Source: Streptomyces sp. GESEQ-4
GTDB taxonomy: Bacteria; Actinomycetota; Actinomycetes; Streptomycetales; Streptomycetaceae
NCBI RefSeq assembly: GCF_017948455.1
Contig: NZ_JAFFSU010000018.1
Coordinates: 95,912 to 159,911, forward strand
DNA: 64,000 bases
Direction: 5' to 3'
A program made the position numbers and the translations under genes. Below the pieces are notes generated by a model. It had not been told where the DNA came from, did not search any database, and saw only the letters and a list, made by a program, of their open reading frames with translations. Below, in pieces: positions 53,904 to 62,555 of this stretch. Position 1 is the first letter of the stretch, and every line of letters begins with the position of its first letter.

Positions 53904-54703
53904 GTACGACCACGAGGCGTACGACCACGACGCCTACGACGATGAGGCCCGCCCCCACCAGTGCCCTGAACGTCTCCCGCACCACCGCCACCGCGGCGCG
54001 AGTCCTCAGCCAGCTCCGCCACGACCCGCGCACGATCGCGCTGATGATCCTGGTCCCGTGCGTGATGCTGTTCCTGCTGCGCTACGTCTTCGATGGCAGC
54101 GCGCGCACCTTCGACAGCATCGGCGCGTCGCTCCTGGGGATCTTCCCCCTCATCACGATGTTCCTGGTCACGTCGATCGCCACGCTCCGCGAACGCACGT
54201 CGGGCACACTGGAACGCCTCCTCGCCATGCCCCTGGGCAAAGGCGACCTGATCGCGGGCTACGCCCTGGCCTTCGGCACGCTGGCGATCATCCAGTCGGC
54301 GCTGGCGACGGGGCTGGCGGTCTGGTTCCTGGGCCTGGACGTCACCGGCTCCCCGTGGCTCCTCCTCCTGGTGGCCCTCCTCGACGCCCTCCTGGGCACA
54401 GCCCTCGGCCTCTTCGTCTCGGCCTTCGCGGCATCCGAGTTCCAGGCGGTCCAGTTCATGCCGGCGGTGATCTTCCCCCAGCTCCTCCTCTGCGGCCTCT
54501 TCACCCCCCGCGACAACATGCACCCCGCCCTCGAGGCCATCTCCAACGTCCTCCCCATGTCCTACGCCGTCGACGGCATGAACGAAGTCCTCAAACACAC
54601 CGACATGACAGCCAACTTCATCCGAGACATCCTCATCGTCGCCGGCTGCGCCCTCCTGGTCCTCACCCTCGGCGCAGCAACCCTCCGCCGCCGAACAACC
54701 TGA
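53900..54703 (+). CDS. ABC-2 type exporter permease
   Basis: A 267-residue ABC-2 permease from ATG 53900 (MSTTTRRTTTTPTT). About six TM helices: after ALMILVPCVMLFLLRYVF come FPLITMFLVTSIATLRERTS, GTLERLLAMPLGKGDLIAGY, then LLLLVALLDALLGTALGLFV, and the conserved ABC-2 segment VLPMSYAVDGMNEVLKH. It is translationally coupled to the ATPase gene; together they form a homodimer-type exporter. Confidence 0.9.
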   Translation: MSTTTRRTTTTPTTMRPAPTSALNVSRTTATAARVLSQLRHDPRTIALMILVPCVMLFLLRYVFDGSARTFDSIGASLLGIFPLITMFLVTSIATLRERTSGTLERLLAMPLGKGDLIAGYALAFGTLAIIQSALATGLAVWFLGLDVTGSPWLLLLVALLDALLGTALGLFVSAFAASEFQAVQFMPAVIFPQLLLCGLFTPRDNMHPALEAISNVLPMSYAVDGMNEVLKHTDMTANFIRDILIVAGCALLVLTLGAATLRRRTT

Positions 54704-54887
54704 CACCCCCGCCCCACACCACCCTCCACAGACCAACCCACCCCAATCCCGGCCCGCCCAACCCAACCCGCCCGCTCAACCAGCCCCCCCGCCCCCCCAA
54801 CATCCCGCCCACCGGACACCCACCCCCGCCCCTCACCCCAAATGCGAGGATGACCCCGGACGACAACCCCCGGAGGGCACCCCAGCC
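54704..54887. other. gene-free C-rich tract before proC
   Basis: From 54704 to about 54850 the plus strand is dominated by C and A with very few G, including runs of seven Cs (54786-54800). The minus strand is therefore G-rich and could form G-quadruplexes. A GGAGGG near 54871-54876 precedes the proC ATG. I see no ORF. Confidence 0.6.
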
Positions 54888-55700
54888 ATGACCCAGAAAG
54901 TCGCAGTCCTCGGCACCGGCAAAATCGGCGAAGCCCTGCTCAGCGGAATGATCCGAGCCGGCTGGACCCCGGCCGACCTCCTCGTCACCGCCCGCCGCCC
55001 GGAACGAGCCGAAGAACTCCGTACCCGCTACGGCGTCACCCCGGTCACCAACCCGGAAGCCGCCAAGACCGCCGACACCCTCATCCTCACGGTCAAACCG
55101 CAGGACATGGGCACCCTCCTCGACGAACTCGCCCCCCACGTCCCCACCGACCGCCTGGTCATCAGCGGAGCCGCCGGCATCCCCACCTCTCACTTCGAGG
55201 CCCGCCTCGCCACCGGCACCCCGGTCGTCCGCGTCATGACGAACACCCCGGCCCTGGTCGACGAGGCCATGTCGGTCATCTCCGCCGGCACGCACGCCAG
55301 CGAAGCCGACCTCGCCCACGCCGAGGAGATCTTCGGCGCCGTCGGCAAGACCCTCCGCGTCCCGGAGTCCCAGCAGGACGCCTGCACGGCCCTCTCGGGC
55401 TCGGGACCGGCGTACTTCTTCTACCTCGTCGAAGCGATGACGGACGCCGGCATCCTCCTCGGCCTGCCCCGCGACAAGGCCCACGACCTGATCGTCCAGT
55501 CCGCGATCGGCGCCGCGACGATGCTCCGCGACAGCGGCGAACACCCCGTCAAGCTCCGCGAGAACGTCACCTCACCGGCCGGCACCACGATCAACGCCAT
55601 CCGCGAACTCGAGAACCACGGCGTACGAGCCGCCCTCATCGCCGCCCTCGAAGCCGCCCGCGACCGCAGCCGCGAACTGGCCTCCGGCAACAACGCCTGA
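54888..55700 (+). CDS. proC: pyrroline-5-carboxylate reductase
   Basis: A 270-residue NAD(P)H enzyme for the final step of proline synthesis. Rossmann motif VAVLGTGKIGEALLSGMIRA; LTVKPQDM; ISGAAGIPTSHFE; RVMTNTPALVDEAMS; signature ALSGSGPAYFFYLVEAMTDA; the C-terminal VTSPAGTTINAIRELE is the usual ProC dimer segment. Complete length. No proA/proB nearby. Confidence 0.95.
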   Translation: MTQKVAVLGTGKIGEALLSGMIRAGWTPADLLVTARRPERAEELRTRYGVTPVTNPEAAKTADTLILTVKPQDMGTLLDELAPHVPTDRLVISGAAGIPTSHFEARLATGTPVVRVMTNTPALVDEAMSVISAGTHASEADLAHAEEIFGAVGKTLRVPESQQDACTALSGSGPAYFFYLVEAMTDAGILLGLPRDKAHDLIVQSAIGAATMLRDSGEHPVKLRENVTSPAGTTINAIRELENHGVRAALIAALEAARDRSRELASGNNA

Positions 55701-55711
55701 GCCGACGGCCT

Positions 55712-55805
55712 CCGGCACCAACGGTTCAGCCGAGCCCCCCCCCGGCACCAGCGGCTTAGCCAAGCCACCCCGGCACCAGCGGCTCAGCCGAGCCACCCCC
55801 GGCAC
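55712..55805 (+). repeat. imperfect 28-30 bp tandem repeats after proC
   Basis: Units begin with CCGGCACC at 55712, 55742 and 55770, with a truncated start at 55799. The full unit resembles CCGGCACCAGCGGCTCAGCC with GAGCCACC. They lie just after the proC stop, with no coding role visible. Confidence 0.7.
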
Positions 55806-55943
55806 TCCGTCGCCTCACCAGCTTCCAGCATGCGGAAATCCCCACGCGGAAATCCCTTCCCCGTGTTGGAAGTTGTTGATCACTGATCGCGACGCGCGTC
55901 TTGTCCCACCCTCGGGTGCGTGCATAACGTCGGACGAAGCAGC

Positions 55944-55957
55944 GGAAAGCGCTTTCC
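55944..55957. promoter_or_regulatory. LacI-family operator of the sugar operon
   Basis: GGAAAGCGCTTTCC is a perfect 14-bp palindrome with the central CG typical of LacI/GalR operators, 26 bp upstream of the oxidoreductase ATG. A possible promoter (TTGTCC at 55901, CATAAC at 55923) would place it just after the transcription start. No LacI-type gene is in the window. Confidence 0.7.
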
Positions 55958-55982
55958 CTCCGGCCTTCCTGAGGTGCCCTCT

Positions 55983-57077
55983 ATGCCATCCAGCTCCACC
56001 TCCCCCCTCCGGGCAGCAGTCGTCGGCACCGGCGCCATCGTCACCGGCAGCCACCTCCCCGCCCTCCGCGCCCACGCCGACCGCATCGAACTCGTGGCCG
56101 CAGTCGACGTAGACGCCACCCGCCTCACGGAATTCCAGAAACTGGCCGGTGAGCGGGTCAACGGCTACCACGACCTGCCCACGATGCTGGACACCGAGCA
56201 CCCCGACCTCGTCCTCATTGGCACCCCACCCACCCTCCACCAGCAGCAGACCCTCGCCGCCCTGATGTCCGGCGCCTGGGCCCTGTGCGAGAAACCGCTC
56301 ACCCTCTCCCTCGCCGAGTACGACGAGCTCGCCGCCGCCGAGGAAGCCACCGGCGCCTACGCCTCCGTCGTCTTCCAGCACCGCTACGGCTCCGGCGCCG
56401 TCCACGCCCGCGACCTCATCCAGAACGGCACCCTCGGCACCCCGCGCGTAGCCCACTGCCAGACCACCTGGCACCGCGACGCCGCCTACTACGCCGTACC
56501 GTGGCGCGGCCGCTGGGCCTCCGAGGGCGGCGGCCCCACCATGGGCCACGGCATCCACCAGTACGACCTCCTCCTGCACCTCCTCGGCGACTGGACCGAG
56601 ATCCGCGCGATGGCCGCCCGTCTCGTCCACGCCACCGAGAGCGAGGACGTCTCCACCGCCCTCGTCCGGTTCGCGAACGGCGCCCTCGCCACCGTCGTCA
56701 ACAGCGTCCTGTCACCCGACGAGGTCAGCCGCATCCGCATCGACTGCGACCGCGCCACCGTCGAACTCACCCACCTCTACGGCCACTCCAACACCGACTG
56801 GACCTACACCCCCTCTCCCGGCACCACTCCCATTCCACCACCCACCACTGACATTCCCAGCTCCCACATGGCCCAGCTCGGCGCCCTCCTCGACGCCCAC
56901 GACCAGGGCGTACGCCCCCCAGGCAGCGGCCCCGAAGCCCGCCGCACCCTCGAATTCGCCGCCGCCCTCTACAAGTCGGCCTTCACCGGCGAGACCGTCC
57001 GGGCCGGCGAGATCGCGCCCGGCGACCCGTTCTACTCCGCGATGCACGGCAACCACCCGGAATGGAGCCCCAAGTGA
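55983..57077 (+). CDS. Gfo/Idh/MocA family oxidoreductase
   Basis: A 364-residue NAD(P)-dependent sugar dehydrogenase-like protein from ATG 55983 (MPSSSTSPLRA). Rossmann motif VVGTGAIVTGSHLPAL, cofactor and catalytic CEKPLTLSL (EKP motif), and WASEGGGPTMGHGIHQYDLL with catalytic His. First gene of the operon behind the LacI operator; its stop overlaps the next start (GTGA). Probably oxidises or epimerises the sugar imported by the downstream ABC system. Confidence 0.9.
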   Translation: MPSSSTSPLRAAVVGTGAIVTGSHLPALRAHADRIELVAAVDVDATRLTEFQKLAGERVNGYHDLPTMLDTEHPDLVLIGTPPTLHQQQTLAALMSGAWALCEKPLTLSLAEYDELAAAEEATGAYASVVFQHRYGSGAVHARDLIQNGTLGTPRVAHCQTTWHRDAAYYAVPWRGRWASEGGGPTMGHGIHQYDLLLHLLGDWTEIRAMAARLVHATESEDVSTALVRFANGALATVVNSVLSPDEVSRIRIDCDRATVELTHLYGHSNTDWTYTPSPGTTPIPPPTTDIPSSHMAQLGALLDAHDQGVRPPGSGPEARRTLEFAAALYKSAFTGETVRAGEIAPGDPFYSAMHGNHPEWSPK

Positions 57078-58027
57078 CCGCCCCCCACACCGCCGAGCCG
57101 CAGATCCAGGTGACCCACGTCCACGGCGAACGCATCACGGTCGCATCCGGCGATGTCCGGTTGATGGAGTACGTCTACAAGCCCGACCCCGATCCGTACG
57201 AGTCCCGCAAGCCGTACATCCACCCCCTGCGCACCCTCGGCGGCCACCCCGTCTCCGGCTACCGCCCCAACGACCACCGCTGGCACAAGGGCGTACAGAT
57301 GACCGCCAGCCACCTCTCCGGCCAGAACTTCTGGGGCGGCCACTCCTACATCCACGGCGAGGGCTATCTCCCCCTCCGCGACCGCATCGGCTCCATGCGC
57401 CACGACGGCTTCGACACCCTCGACGTCTCCGCCGACCGCCTCGCCTTCACCGAGCGCCTCACCTGGATCGAGAACCAGGGCGCCGAATGGGCCCGTGAAA
57501 GGCGCACGGTCACCCTCCACGACGTAGACCGGGACTCCGGATCCTGGGCCCTCGACTGGTCCATCCACCTGACCAACATCCGCGCGGACGGCGAGCCCCT
57601 CACCTTCGGCTCCCCGACCACCGCCGGCCGCGAGCACGCCGGCTACACCGGTCTCCACTGGCGCGGCCCCCGCGACTTCACCGGCGGCCGCGCCTTCGGC
57701 CCCGACGGCCCGGACGACCGCGACGCCTCCGACGACCTCATGGGCACCCACACCCCCTGGCTCGCCTTCACCGCCGAACACGACGACATCGACGGCCACT
57801 CCACCCTGGTCTTCGCCCACGCCCCCGAGAACGACAGCTCCATCCACCCCTCCCACTGGTTCGTCCGCTCCGAACCCATCCCCACCGTCGCCTTCTCCTG
57901 GGCGTTCCACGAGGAGTTCGCGCTCCCGCCGGGGGAGTCCTTCTCGTACCGCTACCGGATCCTCGTCGCCGACGGCGCCTGGGACACCGCGCGCGTGGCG
58001 GCCCGACTGAAGGAGCTGAACTGGTGA
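57074..58027 (+). CDS. PmoA-like DUF6807 family protein
   Basis: A 317-residue beta-rich protein. GTG 57074 (with GGAG seven bases upstream) is favoured over ATG 57062. Conserved HPLRTLGGHPVSGYRPNDHR, WHKGVQMTASHL, FWGGHSYIHGEG, and near the C-terminus SSIHPSHWFVRSEPIPTVAF with FSYRYRILVADG. The family carries the misleading label methane oxygenase PmoA; in this context it is a sugar-metabolism protein, probably carbohydrate-binding or lyase-like. Coupled at both ends. Confidence 0.82.
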   Translation: MTAPHTAEPQIQVTHVHGERITVASGDVRLMEYVYKPDPDPYESRKPYIHPLRTLGGHPVSGYRPNDHRWHKGVQMTASHLSGQNFWGGHSYIHGEGYLPLRDRIGSMRHDGFDTLDVSADRLAFTERLTWIENQGAEWARERRTVTLHDVDRDSGSWALDWSIHLTNIRADGEPLTFGSPTTAGREHAGYTGLHWRGPRDFTGGRAFGPDGPDDRDASDDLMGTHTPWLAFTAEHDDIDGHSTLVFAHAPENDSSIHPSHWFVRSEPIPTVAFSWAFHEEFALPPGESFSYRYRILVADGAWDTARVAARLKELNW

Positions 58028-58755
58028 CACTCCCCAACACACCCCCACTCCCCGGCGGCATCGCCCTCTCCCATCTCTCTCCGTACGACTGGCAGGCCGC
58101 CGACGGCGTCTGCGGCGGCAGCCCCCACCTCCACCTGGTCTGCACCGAGGCCTACGTCGTCACCGGCGGCACCGGCAGCGTGCAGACCCTCAGCCCCGAC
58201 GGCTACCGCGAACTCCCGCTCCAGGCAGGCACAGTCGCCTGGTTCACCCCCGGCACCGTCCACCGCATGGTCCAGGGCGAGGACCTCCGCATCACCGTCC
58301 TGATGCAGAACAGCGGCCTGCCCGAAGCCGGCGACGCCGTCTTCACCTTCCCTTCCGACTACCTGGACGACCCCGACCGCTACGCCGCCGCGGCCACCCT
58401 CCCGCCCCTCGACAGCCCCGACATCGAGGCCGCCGCCCGCAAACGCCGCGACCTCGCCGTCGAGGGCTACCTCACCCTGCGCGAGTCCCTACGCGCCGGC
58501 GACCCCGCCCCGTACCGCGCCTTCCAGGAAGCCGCAGCCCGCCTGGTCGCCCCCAAAGCCGCCGCCTGGCGCGGGATCTGGGAACGCGGCGCCCTCGCCG
58601 CCGCCCAGCAAACCGGCACCCAACTCGACGCCCTGGCCACCGGCACCGCGGGCGACTACCTCGCCACCGCCACCGCCCTGAGCACCGACCCCCTCCGCCT
58701 CGGCGGCTACGGCATGTGCGGCCGCCGCGACGAATACCAACTCCCCAGCGGCTGA
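58024..58755 (+). CDS. cupin-domain sugar-metabolism protein
   Basis: A 243-residue protein, GTG 58024 overlapping the previous stop. The N-terminal cupin barrel is seen in LHLVCTEAYVVTGGTGSVQT and VAWFTPGTVHRMVQGEDLRI; the C-terminal half is helical (LRAGDPAPYRAFQEAAARLV). It could be a sugar isomerase or a ligand-binding accessory; activity is not determinable. Confidence 0.8.
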   Translation: MTLPNTPPLPGGIALSHLSPYDWQAADGVCGGSPHLHLVCTEAYVVTGGTGSVQTLSPDGYRELPLQAGTVAWFTPGTVHRMVQGEDLRITVLMQNSGLPEAGDAVFTFPSDYLDDPDRYAAAATLPPLDSPDIEAAARKRRDLAVEGYLTLRESLRAGDPAPYRAFQEAAARLVAPKAAAWRGIWERGALAAAQQTGTQLDALATGTAGDYLATATALSTDPLRLGGYGMCGRRDEYQLPSG

Positions 58756-58803
58756 CAGTCCGCGCGCCTCGTCCCCCACCTCCGAGAGGAGACGCGACAC
58801 CCC

Positions 58804-60084
58804 ATGCCCGGCAATAGGACAACGATGTCCTGGGCTCTGGCCCTCACGCTCGCACTCAGTGCCCTCGGCACCGGCTGCAGCGGAGGATCGGACCAGGCAA
58901 CCGGCGACAAGACCGTGCTGCGCTACACCTGGTGGGGCAACCCCGACCGGGCCGAACGCACCGAGAAGGCCATCTCCCTCTTCGAAAAGCAACACCCCCG
59001 CATCGACATCCAGACCTCCTTCGCGGGCTACGAGGCCTACAAACAGAAACTCGCCACCCAGGCCGCCGGCGGCGACGCCCCCGACGTCATGCAGCTCGAC
59101 TACCGCCAGATCGACCAGTACGCCCAGGGCGGCATCCTCCTCGACCTCGGCACCCAGTCCAGCGTCCTGGACACCAGCGACATCGACCCCGGCCTCCTCG
59201 CTACCGGCAAGGTCGACGACACCCAGTACGCCATCCCACAGGGCCGCGGCACCGAGACCTTCGCCTACGACGCCCAGCAGTGGAAGAAGGCCGGCGTCGA
59301 CCTCCCGGCCAACGGCTGGACCTGGGACGACTGGGCCGACGCCGTACGCACCGTCTCCGAACGCACCGGCAAGCCCGGCTCCGTCGACCCCGGCCAGAGC
59401 GAGGACGTCTTCGAGGTGTGGCTGCGCGGCCAGGGCAAGTCCCTCTACACCAAGGACGGCGACCCCGGCTTCACCGCCGACGACCTCACCCGTTTCTGGA
59501 CCTTCACCGACGGACTGCGCCGCGAGGGAGCCGTCTCCTCGGCGGAGGACACCACCCAGGTCGACGGCACCGTCGAGAACACCCCACTCGGCCGCGGCAC
59601 CGCCTCCGGCGACTTCAACTGGGACGCCCCCACCGCCGGCTTGGTCCCGATCGTCGGTGACAACCTCGTCCTCGGCCCCCTTCCCGCCGGCCCCGCCGGC
59701 GTCGGTCAGTACTTCAAGCCCTCCATGTTCATGGCCGTGGCCGACTCCACCGGCCACCCCAAGGAAGCCGCCGAGTTCATCGACTTCATGGTCAACAACG
59801 TCGACGCGGCCCGCATCCTCGGCGCCACCCGCAGCATCCCGGTCAACGACACCGCCCGTGAGACCGTCGTCCCCGACCTCACCGGCATCGACAAGCAGAT
59901 CGCCGACTACCAGCAGTCCGTCGAAGGCGAACTCAAACCGCCACCCCAGGCACCACCCTCAGGCGACAGCGGCCTGCAGACCACCTTCATGCGCGACTAC
60001 GACCAGGTGTCCTTCGGCAAACTGTCGCCCCGCGAGGCGGCCGAGAACTACCTCACCGAGGCGAAGGCGGAGCTGAGGCAATGA
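58804..60084 (+). CDS. ABC sugar transporter substrate-binding lipoprotein
   Basis: A 426-residue extracellular binding protein. Signal peptide MPGNRTTMSWALALTLALSA with lipobox LGTGC (lipidated Cys25). The family-1 solute-binding body includes YTWWGNPDRAERTEKAISLF, DVMQLDYRQIDQYAQGGILL, and ANGWTWDDWADAV. It delivers an oligosaccharide or sugar to the permeases encoded immediately downstream (ATGA overlap). Confidence 0.92.
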   Translation: MPGNRTTMSWALALTLALSALGTGCSGGSDQATGDKTVLRYTWWGNPDRAERTEKAISLFEKQHPRIDIQTSFAGYEAYKQKLATQAAGGDAPDVMQLDYRQIDQYAQGGILLDLGTQSSVLDTSDIDPGLLATGKVDDTQYAIPQGRGTETFAYDAQQWKKAGVDLPANGWTWDDWADAVRTVSERTGKPGSVDPGQSEDVFEVWLRGQGKSLYTKDGDPGFTADDLTRFWTFTDGLRREGAVSSAEDTTQVDGTVENTPLGRGTASGDFNWDAPTAGLVPIVGDNLVLGPLPAGPAGVGQYFKPSMFMAVADSTGHPKEAAEFIDFMVNNVDAARILGATRSIPVNDTARETVVPDLTGIDKQIADYQQSVEGELKPPPQAPPSGDSGLQTTFMRDYDQVSFGKLSPREAAENYLTEAKAELRQ

Positions 60085-61031
60085 CCACCACCGAAACCCC
60101 TGTCGCCCGCACCGCCCAGACCGACAAGGCCCCCGCCCCGCGCCGCTCCCGACGCCGCCGCGAAGGAGCCGCCTGGGTCTTCCTCTCCCCATGGGTGCTC
60201 GGCGCGAGCGTGCTCACCCTGCTCCCGATGGCCGTGTCGCTGTACCTGTCGTTCACCGACTACGACATGTTCACCGCCCCCCGCTGGATCGGCCTGCGCA
60301 ACTACACCCAGATGTTCACCGAGGACCCCCGCTACTGGCGCTCCGTCCTCGCCACCCTCACCTACGTCGTCATAGCCGTCCCCCTCCAGCTCGCGCTCGC
60401 CCTGGCAGTGGCCCTGGCCCTGAAATCGATGCGCCGCGGCAAGGCCTTCTACCGCTCCGCCTTCTACGCGCCCTCCCTCCTCGGCGCCTCCATGTCCATC
60501 GCCCTCGTGTGGCGGGCCCTGTTCAACGACGGCGGCACCGTCGACCGACTCCTCGGCACCGGCGGCTGGGTCAACCGCCCCGACTGGGCCCTCCTGGCCG
60601 TCGCCCTCCTCACCATCTGGCAGTTCGGCGCCCCCATGGTCATCTTCCTGGCCGGGCTCCAGCAGATCCCCGCCGAGCTGTACGAGGCAGCCGCCGTCGA
60701 CGGCGCCGGCACCTGGCGCCGCTTCACCTCGATCACCATCCCCATGCTGTCCCCGGTGCTCTTCTTCAACCTGGTGCTCCAGACCATCCAGGCGTTCCAG
60801 GTCTTCACCCCCGCCTTCGCCATCAGCGCAGGCAAGGGCGGCCCCGCCGACTCGACGCTCTTCTACACGCTCTACCTCTACGACCGCGGCTTCGTCGCCT
60901 CCCACATGGGCTACGCCTCCGCCATGGCCTGGGTCCTGCTCGCCGCCATCGGCCTGGTCACCGCCGTCCTCTTCAAGACCTCACGCAGCTGGGTCTTCTA
61001 CGCCAACGAGACCGAGGGAGGGGCCCGATGA
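60081..61031 (+). CDS. ABC sugar permease (MalF type)
   Basis: A 316-residue inner-membrane permease with six predicted helices after a basic N-terminus (PRRSRRRREGA). EAA loop ELYEAAAVDGAGTWRRFTSI with TIPML identifies the ATPase-docking site. Both ends overlap neighbours (ATGA). There is no ATPase gene in this operon, so a shared MsiK-type ATPase is expected. Confidence 0.92.
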   Translation: MTTTETPVARTAQTDKAPAPRRSRRRREGAAWVFLSPWVLGASVLTLLPMAVSLYLSFTDYDMFTAPRWIGLRNYTQMFTEDPRYWRSVLATLTYVVIAVPLQLALALAVALALKSMRRGKAFYRSAFYAPSLLGASMSIALVWRALFNDGGTVDRLLGTGGWVNRPDWALLAVALLTIWQFGAPMVIFLAGLQQIPAELYEAAAVDGAGTWRRFTSITIPMLSPVLFFNLVLQTIQAFQVFTPAFAISAGKGGPADSTLFYTLYLYDRGFVASHMGYASAMAWVLLAAIGLVTAVLFKTSRSWVFYANETEGGAR

Positions 61032-61918
61032 CCCTCGCCACCGACGCCCCCCGCACGACCGATCCCCGCCCGGACTCACGGCGACGCCTGCCGCTGAACC
61101 GCATCGCCCTGCACATCGGCTGCCTCGCCGCCCTGCTGGTGATGCTCTATCCGCTGGTCTGGCTGCTCGCGACCTCGCTCAAGCCCGCCGACGAGGTGAT
61201 CACCAGCCTCAAGCTGCTGCCGTCCCACCTGGAGTGGTCCAACTACAGCACCGCGCTGGACGGCGTGAACGACGTCTCCATCAGCCGTCTGCTGTTCAAC
61301 TCCCTGCTCGTCGCAGGCGGCGCGGTCCTCGGCAACGTCATCAGCTGCTCGCTCGCCGCATACGCCTTCGCCCGGCTGAAGTTCCGTATGCGAGGGCCCC
61401 TGTTCGCCTTCATGATCGCCACGATCATGCTGCCGCACCACGCCGTACTGATCCCGCAGTACATCGTCTTCAACCAACTCGGCATGGTGAACACATACTG
61501 GCCGCTGATCCTGCCGAAGTTCCTGGCCACAGAGGCCTTCTTCGTCTTCCTCATCGTCCAGTTCATGCGCGGTCTGCCACGAGAACTCGAGGAAGCGGCG
61601 ACGATCGACGGCTGCGGCCCCTTCCGCACCTTCTTCTCGGTCATCCTCCCGCTGACCCGCCCCGCCCTGATCACCACCGCCATCTTCACCTTCATCTGGA
61701 CCTGGAACGACTTCTTCACCCAGCTCATCTACCTCTTCACCCCCGAGAAGTTCACGCTCACCCTCGCCCTCCGCCAGTTCGTCGACGCCTCCAGCCAGTC
61801 CTCCTTCGGCCCCATGTTCGCGATGTCGGTGATCGCCCTCCTCCCGATCGTCCTGTTCTTCCTCGCCTTCCAACGCTTCCTCGTCGAAGGCATGGCCTCC
61901 TCGGGGGTCAAGGGATGA
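61028..61918 (+). CDS. ABC sugar permease (MalG type)
   Basis: A 296-residue permease from ATG 61028 (MTLATDAPRTTDP). Six helices, including LAALLVMLYPLVWLLATSLK at the N-terminus; EAA loop ELEEAATIDGCGPFRTFFSV with ILPLTRPAL. Partner of the MalF-type permease; coupled to it and to the next gene. Confidence 0.92.
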   Translation: MTLATDAPRTTDPRPDSRRRLPLNRIALHIGCLAALLVMLYPLVWLLATSLKPADEVITSLKLLPSHLEWSNYSTALDGVNDVSISRLLFNSLLVAGGAVLGNVISCSLAAYAFARLKFRMRGPLFAFMIATIMLPHHAVLIPQYIVFNQLGMVNTYWPLILPKFLATEAFFVFLIVQFMRGLPRELEEAATIDGCGPFRTFFSVILPLTRPALITTAIFTFIWTWNDFFTQLIYLFTPEKFTLTLALRQFVDASSQSSFGPMFAMSVIALLPIVLFFLAFQRFLVEGMASSGVKG

Positions 61919-62511
61919 GCACGACACCCCACCGCGAGCCCGGCGAACTCTTCGGCCCGCGCGCCACCCTCTTCGCCGACGTCCTCAGCATCGGCCTGGC
62001 CACCACCCTCACCTGCCTCCCTCTGATCACCGCACCGGCCGCCCTCTCCACGGCCTGCGCGGTACTCAGAGGCGCGGCCAACGACGAACCCTCCACCGCC
62101 GGCCGCTACTTCGCCCTGCTCCGCCAACGCCTGCGCCCCGGCGACCTGGCCGCGGGCGCACTCGCCCTGGCCGCCACCCTGCTGGTGATTGCGGACCTGG
62201 CCCTCGCCGGCGCGGGCCTGCCAGGAGCACGACTGTTCGCCACAGCGGCCACAGCACTCACAGCAGTGGCCCTCACCGTCGCCCTACGGGCCTGCGCCCG
62301 CCCCGAGTCCCTCACCGACTGGCGAGCGGCACTCCGCGCAGCCGCCACCGACACAGCACGTGACCCCGCGGGCAGCGCCCTGGTCCTGCTCGCGGTGGCC
62401 ACGGCTGCACTCTGCGCCTGGATGATGCTGCCGCTCGCCCTCCTGACCCCGGGCCCCCTCGCACTAGCCCTGGCCGGAGTGGCAAGGCGAAGGGAGACAG
62501 CCGGGACGTAA
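61915..62511 (+). CDS. YesL/DUF624-like membrane protein of the sugar operon
   Basis: A 198-residue protein with about five hydrophobic helices, ATG 61915 overlapping the permease stop. N-terminal LFADVLSIGLATTLTCLPLI and TACAVLRGAANDEPSTAGRY match the YesL/DUF624 pattern found beside carbohydrate ABC transporters. It has no known biochemical function; a membrane accessory of uptake is the best guess. Last gene of the operon, convergent with trpS. Confidence 0.78.
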   Translation: MSTTPHREPGELFGPRATLFADVLSIGLATTLTCLPLITAPAALSTACAVLRGAANDEPSTAGRYFALLRQRLRPGDLAAGALALAATLLVIADLALAGAGLPGARLFATAATALTAVALTVALRACARPESLTDWRAALRAAATDTARDPAGSALVLLAVATAALCAWMMLPLALLTPGPLALALAGVARRRETAGT

Positions 62512-62555
62512 AAGGACTAAGAGACGGGACCTAGGACGACAGCCGCCTGGCTATC

